Positions 53,580 to 62,005 are shown, numbered from the stretch's first letter. The stretch is 64,000 bases of DNA from Fibrella aestuarina BUZ 2 (GCF_000331105.1 NC_020054.1:3842478-3906477), one strand, 5' to 3'. Numbers and translations are program-made. Notes: generated by a model from the sequence alone, not told the origin.

Positions 53580-53891
53580 CTAAGCCGCTTTCTCGGGCTC
53601 AGTTTTCGTCGTTGCCTCCCGTGAAATGGCCGATTTTTCAAATGTCAGCTTAACGCCCCGGTCAACTTCAACCACCACTGTCGTGCCTTCAACCGCAACG
53701 ATCTTGCCGTGCAGGCCACCGATGGTAACCACGTTGTCTCCCTTTTTCAGGTTGTTGACGAAATTCTTCTGGTCTTTCTGTTTTTGTTGTTGCGGCCGGA
53801 TCATGAAAAAATACATGACCCCCAACACGCCAATCCAAAGCGCAATGGTGAAATATTGCGAGCCCTGAGCCTGCAAGAGAAGTGAAAGCAT
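53580..53891 (-). CDS. yajC: Preprotein translocase subunit YajC
   Basis: 103 residues, one membrane helix (FTIALWIGVLGVMYFFMI) followed by the YajC motif RPQQQKQKDQKNFVNNLKKGD and VVTIGGLHGKI. It belongs to the SecDF-YajC complex that supports protein export. The neighbours DUF1573 and YbbR are typical for Bacteroidota. Confidence 0.95.
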   Translation of the reverse strand: MLSLLLQAQGSQYFTIALWIGVLGVMYFFMIRPQQQKQKDQKNFVNNLKKGDNVVTIGGLHGKIVAVEGTTVVVEVDRGVKLTFEKSAISREATTKTEPEKAA

Positions 53892-53899
53892 GGTTGTTG

Positions 53900-53937
53900 A
53901 AAAATAAACGCCCGGCTACCAACGTAGCAGCCGGGCG
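53900..53937 (-). terminator. Terminator-like hairpin between DUF1573 and yajC
   Basis: 9-bp stem CGCCCGGCT / AGCCGGGCG (53909-53917 with 53929-53937); A at 53900-53908 gives a T-rich minus-strand tail. It may attenuate transcription from DUF1573 into yajC. Confidence 0.7.
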
Positions 53938-53945
53938 CGTTTGAA

Positions 53946-54422
53946 TTACTTGGTCGAGGCGGTTTCCGTTGGTTTCGGATTCACCAAGACCTTAAAGGCG
54001 ATGTCGGTCATAGCCGGTTCGGTGTTGGCGTAGACCGTTACGGTCTTGCGCTGCTCACCCTGTTTACCGCGGCTGTTGAAACGTACCCGGATCGACGATT
54101 CTTCACCGGGCGCAACGGGCGTGCGTGGCCAATCAGGCGTGGTGCAGCCGCACGATGCCGTAATGTTGTTGATCACCAGCGGCAACTCGCCCTTATTGAC
54201 AAATTTGTAAATGTGCTCGACGGTATCGCCTTCGGTAATGGTACCAAAATCGTGCAGGTCTTTTTCCTGAAACTCGATTTTGGCCGCCTTTCCCTTGATG
54301 GTGTTAGCCTCACCAACCGGTTGCCCATTAGCATCGCGGCGGTTGCTGCATCCGGTACTTCCCAACACTAAACCCATGGCCAGCCACAGCGACAGGTTGA
54401 CAATCGTATGCTTGAGAATCAT
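53946..54422 (-). CDS. DUF1573 domain lipoprotein
   Basis: 158 residues with a signal peptide and a lipobox at GSTGC, then one DUF1573 domain: HDFGTITEGDTVEHIYKF, NITASCGCTTPDWP and VRFNSRGKQGEQRKTV. The CGCT motif and the beta-sandwich pattern are diagnostic. Function of the family is not known; it is frequently next to nusB and yajC, as here. Confidence 0.93.
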   Translation of the reverse strand: MILKHTIVNLSLWLAMGLVLGSTGCSNRRDANGQPVGEANTIKGKAAKIEFQEKDLHDFGTITEGDTVEHIYKFVNKGELPLVINNITASCGCTTPDWPRTPVAPGEESSIRVRFNSRGKQGEQRKTVTVYANTEPAMTDIAFKVLVNPKPTETASTK

Positions 54423-54516
54423 TGATTTTGGGTCAAAAATGGGTTAAAACAGCGTTGACGTGTCGATGACTGGGTAGCCCCGGCCCATGAACGTTGCCTG
54501 GTAAGCCCTTTTCGAG

Positions 54517-54819
54517 TTAGGCGCCCTGTTGTTTGATCTGAGCCATGAGCCGGTCGACGTCTTCGAGCAGGCGTTCGGCCTTCTCGCGGGCATCATTTAC
54601 AACGCGCTGCCCTTCCGACTTCTGGAAGTTTTCGGGCAAATCGGCGGAGTTTAATAGATCGTTGAGCAACTGTTCCAACTGTTCGCGATACTTCGATAGC
54701 CGGTACGACAACCGATCGCGGGTAACTGTTCCTTTTTCGGGCGCATAAAGCAACCCCAAAATGGCACCTGTGGTAATTCCACTCAGAAAAAAGGCTAAAT
54801 CACGGCCTGATCTGCTCAT
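54517..54819 (-). CDS. YtxH domain protein
   Basis: 100 residues: an N-terminal membrane helix with the YtxH motif FFLSGITTGAILGLLYAPEKG, followed by a basic helix and a coiled-coil tail. YtxH proteins are stress-linked membrane proteins of unknown mechanism. Followed by DUF1573 and preceded by nusB; the 103-bp gap to nusB is filled by a 7/8-bp-period repeat array. Confidence 0.85.
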   Translation of the reverse strand: MSRSGRDLAFFLSGITTGAILGLLYAPEKGTVTRDRLSYRLSKYREQLEQLLNDLLNSADLPENFQKSEGQRVVNDAREKAERLLEDVDRLMAQIKQQGA

Positions 54820-54826
54820 AAATTTA

Positions 54827-54924
54827 GTTTGGTAGTTTTCAGTTTACGAGTTTTCAGTTTATACCTCGTTGCAGCCCCCGACGGGTCGGCGCATGCAAAC
54901 CGATCAACTAAAAACTGAAAACTC
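54827..54924. repeat. Hairpin with alternating 7/8-bp period
   Basis: GTTT recurs at 54827, 54835, 54842, 54850 and 54857 (steps 8, 7, 8, 7), and AACT at 54906, 54913 and 54920. The best pairing is 13 bp, 54848-54860 with 54912-54924. The array starts 7 bp before the ytxH start codon, and the right arm overlaps the nusB stop codon. Confidence 0.8.
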
Positions 54925-56092
54925 ATTTATTGTCCAACAGCCCACGGCCACTCTTACGAAGTTTACCGCTGGCACTCAGTTTGGCAGACAAGTTATCTAA
55001 AATTCCATTGACAAACGTACCACTTTTAGGGGTGCTATACGTCTTCGCTAGGTCGATATACTCGTTGATCGTTACCTTAACCGGGATATTGGCAAACGTA
55101 AGCATTTCGCAGACAGCCAATTTGAGGATAATCAAATCGAGTTGAGCCACGCGGTCAATTTCCCAGTTTTTGAGGTGCTCAACCAATAATTCTTCAATCT
55201 CGGCGTCGCGCTGAACGGCGTTTTGGTAGAGGTCATCCAAAAACCGCTCGTCTGCCTCCCAGTCGTCGGTAAGCTGTTCGAGCTTGAGGCCCGTTACGCT
55301 CTGCGCTGACTTGAGCGTACGGATGGCCATGCCCCGCACCACCTCGCTGTTCTCGGTCCAGGCCAGATCAATTTCGGCCAGGTAATCGCGAATCTTGTCT
55401 GTTTTGAACAGCAACTGCCGTAGCATGTACTGCACCAGCGCCTGCTCGTCTTCCGGGTTATGCTCCTTGGTTGAGCAGTAAGCCCGAATCGTTTCATCGG
55501 GTTTCAGCACCTCCTTGTAGGTTTTCCGCAGAAAAGCGAGGTCATCGGCAAACGAGATACCGCGCCGCACCAGCTCATTCTGCAAGGGCTCGTGTTCGGC
55601 CAACGCCCGAATGATGCTGTTCTGGCTCAGGTCTGACTCGTACGTGAGCGGGGTTTCGTCGGGGTCTGGAAACTGCCGCTCGCGATCGAGGCGCGAGACG
55701 TGTCCATACTCAACCAGCAACTGCAATACCCGCAGGTAATCGCTGTAGATGTCTTTGACCGCTTCCAGCAGCCGACCCGACAAAAACTGCTGGTCTTTAC
55801 GAGAGCGGTTCTGATAGTAGGTGAGGGCCGAGTTGGCAGCGTTGAGCACAGCCGTGGGCGCGTCGTCGTCCTGCGCCGACTGATTGGTGCGGATGGCTTC
55901 GTCGAACAGTAGGCTTGCCAGTTGGCGGTACCCTTCCAATTGCCGCTTGTTCTGCGGCTTCATGGAGTTTAAATCAGGCTGAAACTGATCGCTAATGCCA
56001 TCGTGAGCCAATTGTTTTGTGGACTGATGGGCCTGCCGAAGCGCATAGAGCGTCTGCATAACCTTGATACGGAGTAATCGCCTGCTTAACAT
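54923..56092 (-). CDS. nusB: Transcription antitermination factor NusB (long form)
   Basis: Binds boxA RNA with S10 (NusE) during rRNA transcription. 389 residues, far longer than E. coli NusB (139), which is usual in Bacteroidota. The N-terminal part keeps the SRRLLRIKVMQTLYALRQ helix, the central part is a long helical insertion, and the last 130 residues hold the NusB core (LVEHLKNWEIDRVAQLDLII, VTINEYIDLAKTYST, FVNGILDNL). First gene of the YtxH-DUF1573-YajC-YbbR run. Confidence 0.95.
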   Translation of the reverse strand: MLSRRLLRIKVMQTLYALRQAHQSTKQLAHDGISDQFQPDLNSMKPQNKRQLEGYRQLASLLFDEAIRTNQSAQDDDAPTAVLNAANSALTYYQNRSRKDQQFLSGRLLEAVKDIYSDYLRVLQLLVEYGHVSRLDRERQFPDPDETPLTYESDLSQNSIIRALAEHEPLQNELVRRGISFADDLAFLRKTYKEVLKPDETIRAYCSTKEHNPEDEQALVQYMLRQLLFKTDKIRDYLAEIDLAWTENSEVVRGMAIRTLKSAQSVTGLKLEQLTDDWEADERFLDDLYQNAVQRDAEIEELLVEHLKNWEIDRVAQLDLIILKLAVCEMLTFANIPVKVTINEYIDLAKTYSTPKSGTFVNGILDNLSAKLSASGKLRKSGRGLLDNK

Positions 56093-56222
56093 GCCGCTTA
56101 AATCCTACTAAATCTACCGATAAGAAAAAGAACATTCTGAAATCATTGCAAAAATACGGCTTTCTGGGTAGCTTTCCCAATAGTAGCCAGCCGTTGCATG
56201 ATATAACTCTACCTTCCTCTGT

Positions 56223-56864
56223 ATGATTCCGGTGTTTGTGAAAAGTGGCCTTCTGGCCATTGGTACCCTCTTTTTGCTTAATTGTCGCTCCACCCAATCG
56301 GCTTACTTCCGGCCAACACCTACGCACTTCGTTACCTCCGAAGAATTACCCGATCCTCTACCTACGGCCGAAGTTGACTCGCTGCCGGTAGCCGGAACGG
56401 AGCGGGAACTGTCAGTGCAGACACGCCCGATACCGCCGGTCGGCGCTGCTCAGGTACGTCACCCAAACCCGGACGCTCAACCGATCCGCCGACGTACTTG
56501 GCTGCAACAACCCGTCATGTTTGCGGCGGCGGGCGACAGCTACACCGCCCCACGGTTACCCGATACCTTCACCACAAAACGAGCCGTACCTAAAGGGGCA
56601 ATCTATGCTTTGGCTGGCAGTGCGCTGCCGTATGGGCTGTTGCTGTTCAGAAGCCTACCCAGTTGGGCGTGGCTGGCCAGTCTGGCTTTGCCGGTGGCGT
56701 CGTTGTTTCTGGCGACCGGGGCACTGGCCAAAATTCGCCGTAACCGGGGGCAGTTCCGGGGCAAAGGGTGGGCTGTTGCCGCCCTGCTGCTGGCAACCGG
56801 CTACATGGGCATGGTGCTGTATGCCGTTGTCGCCCTTACCTCGTCGGGCATCTTGTGGGAATAA
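56223..56864 (+). CDS. Hypothetical lipoprotein with C-terminal membrane helices
   Basis: 213 residues. The N-terminus has a signal and a possible lipobox (LFLLNC), then a Pro-rich, charged 90-residue linker, and a C-terminal half with two or three hydrophobic segments (AWLASLALPVASLFLATGAL and AVAALLLATGYMGMVLYAVV) resembling a DUF4190-like membrane unit. No family assigned. It is divergent from nusB and 65 bp before the ABC exporter. Confidence 0.72.
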   Translation: MIPVFVKSGLLAIGTLFLLNCRSTQSAYFRPTPTHFVTSEELPDPLPTAEVDSLPVAGTERELSVQTRPIPPVGAAQVRHPNPDAQPIRRRTWLQQPVMFAAAGDSYTAPRLPDTFTTKRAVPKGAIYALAGSALPYGLLLFRSLPSWAWLASLALPVASLFLATGALAKIRRNRGQFRGKGWAVAALLLATGYMGMVLYAVVALTSSGILWE

Positions 56865-56929
56865 GCCGTGGTGCGCTCTGAAACCGGAATCCGGTTATCC
56901 GCGTTGACCTATCATAACGCATAGTCTTT

Positions 56930-58720
56930 GTGGAAACAATACGCGCCCTTGCCCACCTGAACAAGTACCTGGCCCGCTATAAGTGGTATTTGATCTGGGG
57001 GACGGTTTTTACCATTATCTCGAATCTGTTCGGCATTTTCCCCGCTCAGCTGGTGCGCTACGCACTGGATCTGGTGCGTGAAACGCTCGATATCTATTAT
57101 CTGTACGACGGCACGTCGCTGCAACCCGCTATCTATGAGGTGTTTGCCTTTAGTATTCTGCTGTACGGGCTGCTGATGCTCGCATTGGCACTGCTGAAGG
57201 GCTTCTTCCTGTTTCTGGTTCGCCAAACGCTGATCGTGATGTCGCGGCTGATCGAATTTGATCTGAAAAACGATATCTACGACCATTATCAGACGCTGCC
57301 ACTCGCATTTTATCGCCAACACAATACCGGCGATTTGATGGCGCGCATCTCGGAAGATGTCAGCAAAGTGCGCATGTACGTAGGGCCAAGCATCATGTAT
57401 GGGCTCAACCTGCTGGTGTTGTTTGTGCTGGTAATTAGTTACATGGTGAGCATCAACGCCCGCTTGACGCTCTACGTGCTGCTGCCGTTGCCCATTTTGT
57501 CCATTGGTATCTACCTGGTTGAGAACATCGTGATTGCCCGGTCCGAAGAAATTCAGCGGGCCTTGTCGCGCATGAGTACGTATGTGCAGGAAGCGTTTTC
57601 GGGTATACGGGTGCTGAAGGCTTTTGTGCAGGAGGGAAATTCGGTGCAACGCTTCGAGCGCGAAGCCGACGAGTATCAGAACAAATCGCTCCGCCTGACG
57701 CTGGTTGATGCCCTCTGGCAACCTATGACGGTGCTGCTCATCGGTCTCAGCAACGTGTTGGTCGTGTATGTGGGTGGGCAGGAAGTGCTGGCGGGTCGAC
57801 TGACGTCGGGCAACATCACTGAGTTTATCCTGTACGTCAACATGCTGACCTGGCCGGTGATGGCTCTCGGCTGGACGACCAGCCAAACGCAGCGGGCGGC
57901 GGCCTCGCAACAGCGCATCAACGAGTTTATGTCAATCAAGACGAGTCTGGTGTCGACCAAAAACATCACCCGCGACATTGCCGGTCGGCTCACGTTCGAG
58001 CATGTTCGGTTTGTGTACCCGGATACGGGTATTGTGGCGTTGAACAACTTTTCGATGGATGTGCAGGCGGGTGAATCGGTTGCTATTCTGGGAACAACCG
58101 GTTCAGGAAAAAGTACGCTGGCCAACCTGATGATGCGGATGTACGATGCCTCGTCGGGCGAAATCCGGATCGACAACGTACCCATCCGCGACTATGACCT
58201 GAGCCACCTACGGGGTCAGATGGGGTACGTTCCGCAGGACGTCTTTCTGTTTTCGGACACCATCAGCAACAACGTGCGGTTTGGTAAGCCCGAGATGCCG
58301 CAAGAGCGCGTGCTTCGCGCCGTCGACGATGCCGACCTAACCGATAATATCGCGGCGTTCCCGGAAGGCTTCGACACCCGCATCGGCGAACGGGGGATTA
58401 CGCTCTCGGGTGGGCAGAAGCAACGCCTGAGCATTGCCCGCGCCATTGCCCGCGACCCGAAAATCCTGATCCTCGACGACTGCCTGTCGGCCGTGGATAC
58501 CAATACGGAAAACATCATTCTGAATAACCTCCGCCGCATCATGGTAGACCGCACCACGGTGATCATCTCGCACCGGGTGTCGTCGGCCAAGCTGGCCGAT
58601 AAGATCATCGTGCTCGACGACGGCGAAATCAAGGAGCAGGGCACCCACGAGCAGCTAATGGCCCGGGGCGGCATCTACCGCGAACTCTACGATAAGCAGC
58701 TACAGACGGAAGAAGCATAG
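56930..58720 (+). CDS. ABC exporter half-transporter with Asp in Walker B
   Basis: 596 residues: six membrane helices in the first 330 residues, then one nucleotide-binding domain. The start is GTG at 56930. Walker A GTTGSGKSTL, Q-loop GYVPQDVFLF, signature LSGGQKQRL, Walker B ILILDDCLSAVD and H-loop ISHRVSSAK. In Walker B the catalytic Glu that normally follows the Asp is itself Asp (LDD), as in one half of heterodimeric exporters, so it probably pairs with another half-transporter encoded elsewhere. Substrate unknown. Confidence 0.93.
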   Translation: METIRALAHLNKYLARYKWYLIWGTVFTIISNLFGIFPAQLVRYALDLVRETLDIYYLYDGTSLQPAIYEVFAFSILLYGLLMLALALLKGFFLFLVRQTLIVMSRLIEFDLKNDIYDHYQTLPLAFYRQHNTGDLMARISEDVSKVRMYVGPSIMYGLNLLVLFVLVISYMVSINARLTLYVLLPLPILSIGIYLVENIVIARSEEIQRALSRMSTYVQEAFSGIRVLKAFVQEGNSVQRFEREADEYQNKSLRLTLVDALWQPMTVLLIGLSNVLVVYVGGQEVLAGRLTSGNITEFILYVNMLTWPVMALGWTTSQTQRAAASQQRINEFMSIKTSLVSTKNITRDIAGRLTFEHVRFVYPDTGIVALNNFSMDVQAGESVAILGTTGSGKSTLANLMMRMYDASSGEIRIDNVPIRDYDLSHLRGQMGYVPQDVFLFSDTISNNVRFGKPEMPQERVLRAVDDADLTDNIAAFPEGFDTRIGERGITLSGGQKQRLSIARAIARDPKILILDDCLSAVDTNTENIILNNLRRIMVDRTTVIISHRVSSAKLADKIIVLDDGEIKEQGTHEQLMARGGIYRELYDKQLQTEEA

Positions 58721-58727
58721 CCGCTCT

Positions 58728-58797
58728 AAGTGCAAGGTCCCAGATCAAACGTTGTCGGCTAATAGACAGACAACGTTTGATCTGGGACCTTGCACTT
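58728..58797. repeat. Perfect 29-bp hairpin between convergent genes
   Basis: Arms 58728-58756 and 58769-58797 are exact complements with a 12-base loop. A weak 7-bp rhythm is visible. The word CAAGGTCC is shared with the hairpin before nadK (35553 and 58733). It fills the 87-bp gap between the ABC exporter and radA stops (7 and 10 bp left over) and may end transcription from both sides. Confidence 0.9.
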
Positions 58798-58807
58798 GAA
58801 GTGGTCT

Positions 58808-60184
58808 CTACATCAGCACGCCCTGGAACACTTCGTCAAGTTTGGCGACGGGGCGAATCTTGATCTTAAACTGGTCGCTGTCAAGGCCTTTCAGGTTATA
58901 TTTCGACACAAAGATTTCCTTGAAACCCAGTTTTTGGGCTTCGAAAATGCGGGATTCGATCCGGTTAACCGCCCGCACCTCGCCACCCAGCCCTACCTCG
59001 GCGGCGAAGGCCACATTGGTCGGGATCGCGACATCTTCGTAGCTCGCCACGACTGCAGCGCAAACGGCCAAATCGATGGCAGGGTCTTCGACGCGCAGGC
59101 CGCCCGCTACGTTAAGAAATACATCCTGCTGCCCCAACCGGAAACCGCCGCGTTTTTCAAGCACCGCCAACAACATTTGCAGGCGCTTGCTGTCGTAACC
59201 GGTGCTGCTCCGTTGCGGGGTGCCGTAAGTCGACACGCCCACCAGCGCCTGAATTTCAATCATCAACGGTCGGTTGCCTTCCATCATCGAACCAATCGCC
59301 ACGCCGCTCAAGGCCTCGTCGCGCTGCGAAATCAGAATCTCCGACGGGTTGGACACCTGCCGCAGTCCGCTGCCGAGCATCTCGTAAATACCCAGTTCCG
59401 AGGTGCTACCGAAGCGGTTTTTGGTGGTGCGGAGAATGCGGTAAGTAGTGTGGCGATCGCCTTCAAACGTCAATACCGTATCGACCATGTGCTCGAGCAC
59501 CTTGGGACCGGCCAGCGAGCCTTCTTTCGTAATATGCCCAATCATGAATACCGGTACGCCCGATTCTTTGGCATATTTCATGAATTCGGTGGTGCACTCA
59601 CGTACCTGCGACACACTGCCCGCGCCCGACTCGACCATCGACGAATGCATCGTCTGGATCGAATCGACGATGAGTACCTCCGGCTCGAACTGCTCGACGA
59701 CCCGGAAGATATTCTGCGTGGACGTTTCGGTCATGATGTGGCAGTCGCTCGTGGGTACGTCGAGGCGCTCCGCCCGCATCTTGATCTGCTGCTCACTTTC
59801 TTCGCCCGATACGTACAGAACGCGCATGCCCGTGAGGGAAAGGGCAATTTGAAGTAACAGTGTGGATTTACCAATGCCCGGCTCACCCCCAATCAGCACC
59901 AGCGAGCCCGGTACGATCCCGCCGCCCAGCACCCGGTTCAGCTCGTTATCGACCGTAAGGGTTCGGGCTTGCTCTTCGTACTGAATGGCGTGCAGTGCCT
60001 TGGGTTTAGGCGTAAGTTTGGCCGGGCCCGAGGTCACGCGCCAACCGCCGGCGGCCGGTTCATCTTTCTGGACGACCTCTTCGACAAGGGTATTCCATTC
60101 GCCACACGATGGGCAACGCCCCAGCCATTTGGGCGACTGATGCCCGCAATTCTGGCAGAAGTAAATAGTCTTGATTTTGGCCAC
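58808..60184 (-). CDS. radA: DNA repair protein RadA
   Basis: Branch-migration helicase that acts in RecA-mediated recombination. 458 residues from GTG 60184 (MAKIKTIYFCQNCG), matching the length of E. coli RadA (460); an upstream in-frame ATG would add about 30 non-homologous residues. Zinc finger CQNCGHQSPKWLGRCPSCGEW (two Cys pairs), Walker A GGEPGIGKSTL, the RadA motif KNRFG in RTTKNRFGSTSELG, and a C-terminal Lon-protease-like domain. Confidence 0.97.
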   Translation of the reverse strand: MAKIKTIYFCQNCGHQSPKWLGRCPSCGEWNTLVEEVVQKDEPAAGGWRVTSGPAKLTPKPKALHAIQYEEQARTLTVDNELNRVLGGGIVPGSLVLIGGEPGIGKSTLLLQIALSLTGMRVLYVSGEESEQQIKMRAERLDVPTSDCHIMTETSTQNIFRVVEQFEPEVLIVDSIQTMHSSMVESGAGSVSQVRECTTEFMKYAKESGVPVFMIGHITKEGSLAGPKVLEHMVDTVLTFEGDRHTTYRILRTTKNRFGSTSELGIYEMLGSGLRQVSNPSEILISQRDEALSGVAIGSMMEGNRPLMIEIQALVGVSTYGTPQRSSTGYDSKRLQMLLAVLEKRGGFRLGQQDVFLNVAGGLRVEDPAIDLAVCAAVVASYEDVAIPTNVAFAAEVGLGGEVRAVNRIESRIFEAQKLGFKEIFVSKYNLKGLDSDQFKIKIRPVAKLDEVFQGVLM

Positions 60185-60504
60185 GAGGGTGGGGCTATAA
60201 GGCCGAAGCTCCAGCTTCAGGGTTAACAAAGCAAGCCGATAATCGCCCGCCGCAACTGGAGTTTTGGCAGTAAACAACAAATTAATGCCCGCTGAATTAA
60301 ACGTTCAGGTACGTTATGCATCGAACCGACAACGTACCGAACAAGTAGGAGCGAGGGTGGTCATGAACGCCCGATTTCTGAGCCTTCGGTAGGGGCAATT
60401 ACTCAATAAACTAACGCCGTTGCCTCAGAAAAAGTTGATTTCTGTGGCGTTTTCGGCCGTTTTCTCGTTAAACCCGTAAGACTATGCTACAGGCAACTTC
60501 ATTC
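60185..60504. other. Divergent intergenic region
   Basis: About 320 bp between radA and the porin gene, holding both promoters. GGTACGTT at 60308 and its complement AACGTACC at 60331 form an 8-bp inverted repeat 15 bp apart. No gene seen. Confidence 0.55.
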
Positions 60505-61182
60505 ATGAAAAAAACATTGCTGGGCTTTGCCCTCGTCTGTTTTCCCCTATTTACATTCGCCCAGGGCGGCGGTTTTCAGATTGGTATCAAAGGTGGTATC
60601 AACCTGTCGCGACTCACGTTAGGTAACTTCGTCAGTGCCAGTACCAATCCGAATGGATCACCCAATGTGAACGTCGATGGACAGACGTTCAGGGATAACA
60701 TCAACGCTAGCCTGAACAGCCGTACGGGCACGTCATTTGGTATCTACACCCGTTTTGGTAACAACCTGTTCATCCAGCCCGAGCTACTTTACACCACCAT
60801 TGAGGGGCAACTGGACATCACCCGCAACGGACAGACCGAAAACGTAACGGTGAAGACGACAAGCTTCGACGTACCTGTGCTCCTCGGCCTGAAAGGTGGC
60901 CCGCTTCGCTTCGTGGTTGGGCCGATGGCTTCCTTCCGGATTGACAACAACGCTGGTCTGGGCGACGCCATTCGTCAGTACAGCAACAACAGCTTTAGCG
61001 ACGCCTGGTCGAAGGCCTACTACAGCTACCAGATTGGCGGTGGCCTTGACTTGGGTAAACTGGGCCTGGATGCTCGCTACATCGGAAATCTGTCCGACGT
61101 CGTGCAGGTCAACACCAACACGGGCAGCTTCGGCCAACGGTCGAAATCGTGGCAGATCACACTGGCCTATCGGCTGTTCTAG
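60505..61182 (+). CDS. PorT-like outer-membrane beta-barrel protein
   Basis: 225 residues from ATG 60505, giving the signal peptide MKKTLLGFALVCFPLFTFAQ; an ATG at 60484 is an alternative. The mature protein has the porin-family/PorT pattern (FQIGIKGGINLSRLT, FGIYTRFGNNLFIQPELLY, VPVLLGLKGGPLRFVVGPM, QITLAYRLF), an eight-strand barrel. Role unknown. Confidence 0.85.
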   Translation: MKKTLLGFALVCFPLFTFAQGGGFQIGIKGGINLSRLTLGNFVSASTNPNGSPNVNVDGQTFRDNINASLNSRTGTSFGIYTRFGNNLFIQPELLYTTIEGQLDITRNGQTENVTVKTTSFDVPVLLGLKGGPLRFVVGPMASFRIDNNAGLGDAIRQYSNNSFSDAWSKAYYSYQIGGGLDLGKLGLDARYIGNLSDVVQVNTNTGSFGQRSKSWQITLAYRLF

Positions 61183-61195
61183 GGTCGTGCTTCCA

Positions 61196-61247
61196 TTTTG
61201 CATTAAAAAACCCACCGGTTGTCACCGGTGGGTTTTTTAATGCAAAA
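61196..61247. terminator. Bidirectional terminator with a 24-bp perfect stem
   Basis: Arms 61196-61219 and 61224-61247 are exact complements around loop TGTC. The GC core CCCACCGG has A/T runs on both sides, so it can end transcription from the porin (plus) and the LytTR gene (minus). Confidence 0.9.
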
Positions 61248-61280
61248 AAGGGATTGGAGTGGATGAATGAAGGGGGTGGA

Positions 61281-61694
61281 CTAGTTGAGCCACTGCTGGT
61301 ACTGATTCATCATGGCCGTGATTTCACGCATCCGACGACGCGATACCGTCACTTCCCGATTATCGGCCATCCGCACAATTCGGTCACGGGCAAAAACCCC
61401 GTGCTGCACGTAGGCCAAGTTGATAATATTTGATTTATGAATGCGGATAAAAATGGCTGGGTCAAGGGTTTTTTCAAACTCTTTCAAGGTTTTTGACACC
61501 AGGTATTTGCGGCGGTCGCGGGTGTGAATAAAAGTGTAGTTTCCTTCACCTTCCAGACAAACGATGTCATCGATGGATACCATCACAGTACGGTTCAGGT
61601 AAGGAAGCGCGATGCGCTGCGTGTTGCGCTGATACGAGGCCGGGTAATGGGGCGTAACTACTGATGTGGCAGGGGCTGAAAATGTAGCATCCAT
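61281..61694 (-). CDS. LytTR-family DNA-binding protein (1)
   Basis: 137 residues from ATG 61694 (MDATFSAPATS). The LytTR fold covers residues 40-137: IDDIVCLEGEGNYTFIHT, LVSKTLKEFEKTLDPAIFIRIHKSNIINL and REVTVSRRRMREI. No receiver or sensor domain, so it is a stand-alone DNA-binding protein. An upstream start at 61796 would add 34 residues. A similar gene follows on the same strand (62006-62437). Confidence 0.93.
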   Translation of the reverse strand: MDATFSAPATSVVTPHYPASYQRNTQRIALPYLNRTVMVSIDDIVCLEGEGNYTFIHTRDRRKYLVSKTLKEFEKTLDPAIFIRIHKSNIINLAYVQHGVFARDRIVRMADNREVTVSRRRMREITAMMNQYQQWLN

Positions 61695-61929
61695 ACTAGT
61701 CTGAGCGTTTAGAAGACAGGTTTCTGTTGCTTTTTGATAGATCAAAATTAGGTGCAGATTGCCGCTTACTAAAAACTGCATTGACTGTATCGACATGGAA
61801 AATATAGTGTAAATAATTGAAAATCAATTGATTGACAAAAGATTGATGTGTTTTTTCGCGTGTATCCCCCTTACCGATCACGTAGAACTACGTACTCTTT
61901 ATTCAACGGTAAATCCGCTGCCAGTACGC

Positions 61930-61973
61930 AAAAAACCGGACCCGGTCAGTGTTTAAACTGCCCGAATCCGGTT
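61930..61973 (-). terminator. Terminator of the second LytTR gene
   Basis: Arms 61934-61949 and 61958-61973 pair around a short loop with one wobble pair and one 2-base mismatch; A at 61930-61935 gives a minus-strand U tract. It lies about 30 bp beyond the stop at 62006. Confidence 0.75.
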
Positions 61974-62005
61974 GACAAACTGTTTATCGGCTCTGAAGCG
62001 GAAAA

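Noticed and set aside
56912..57910. 332-codon minus-strand frame opposite the ABC exporter
   Set aside because: Gln/His-rich shadow; the exporter has all ABC motifs.
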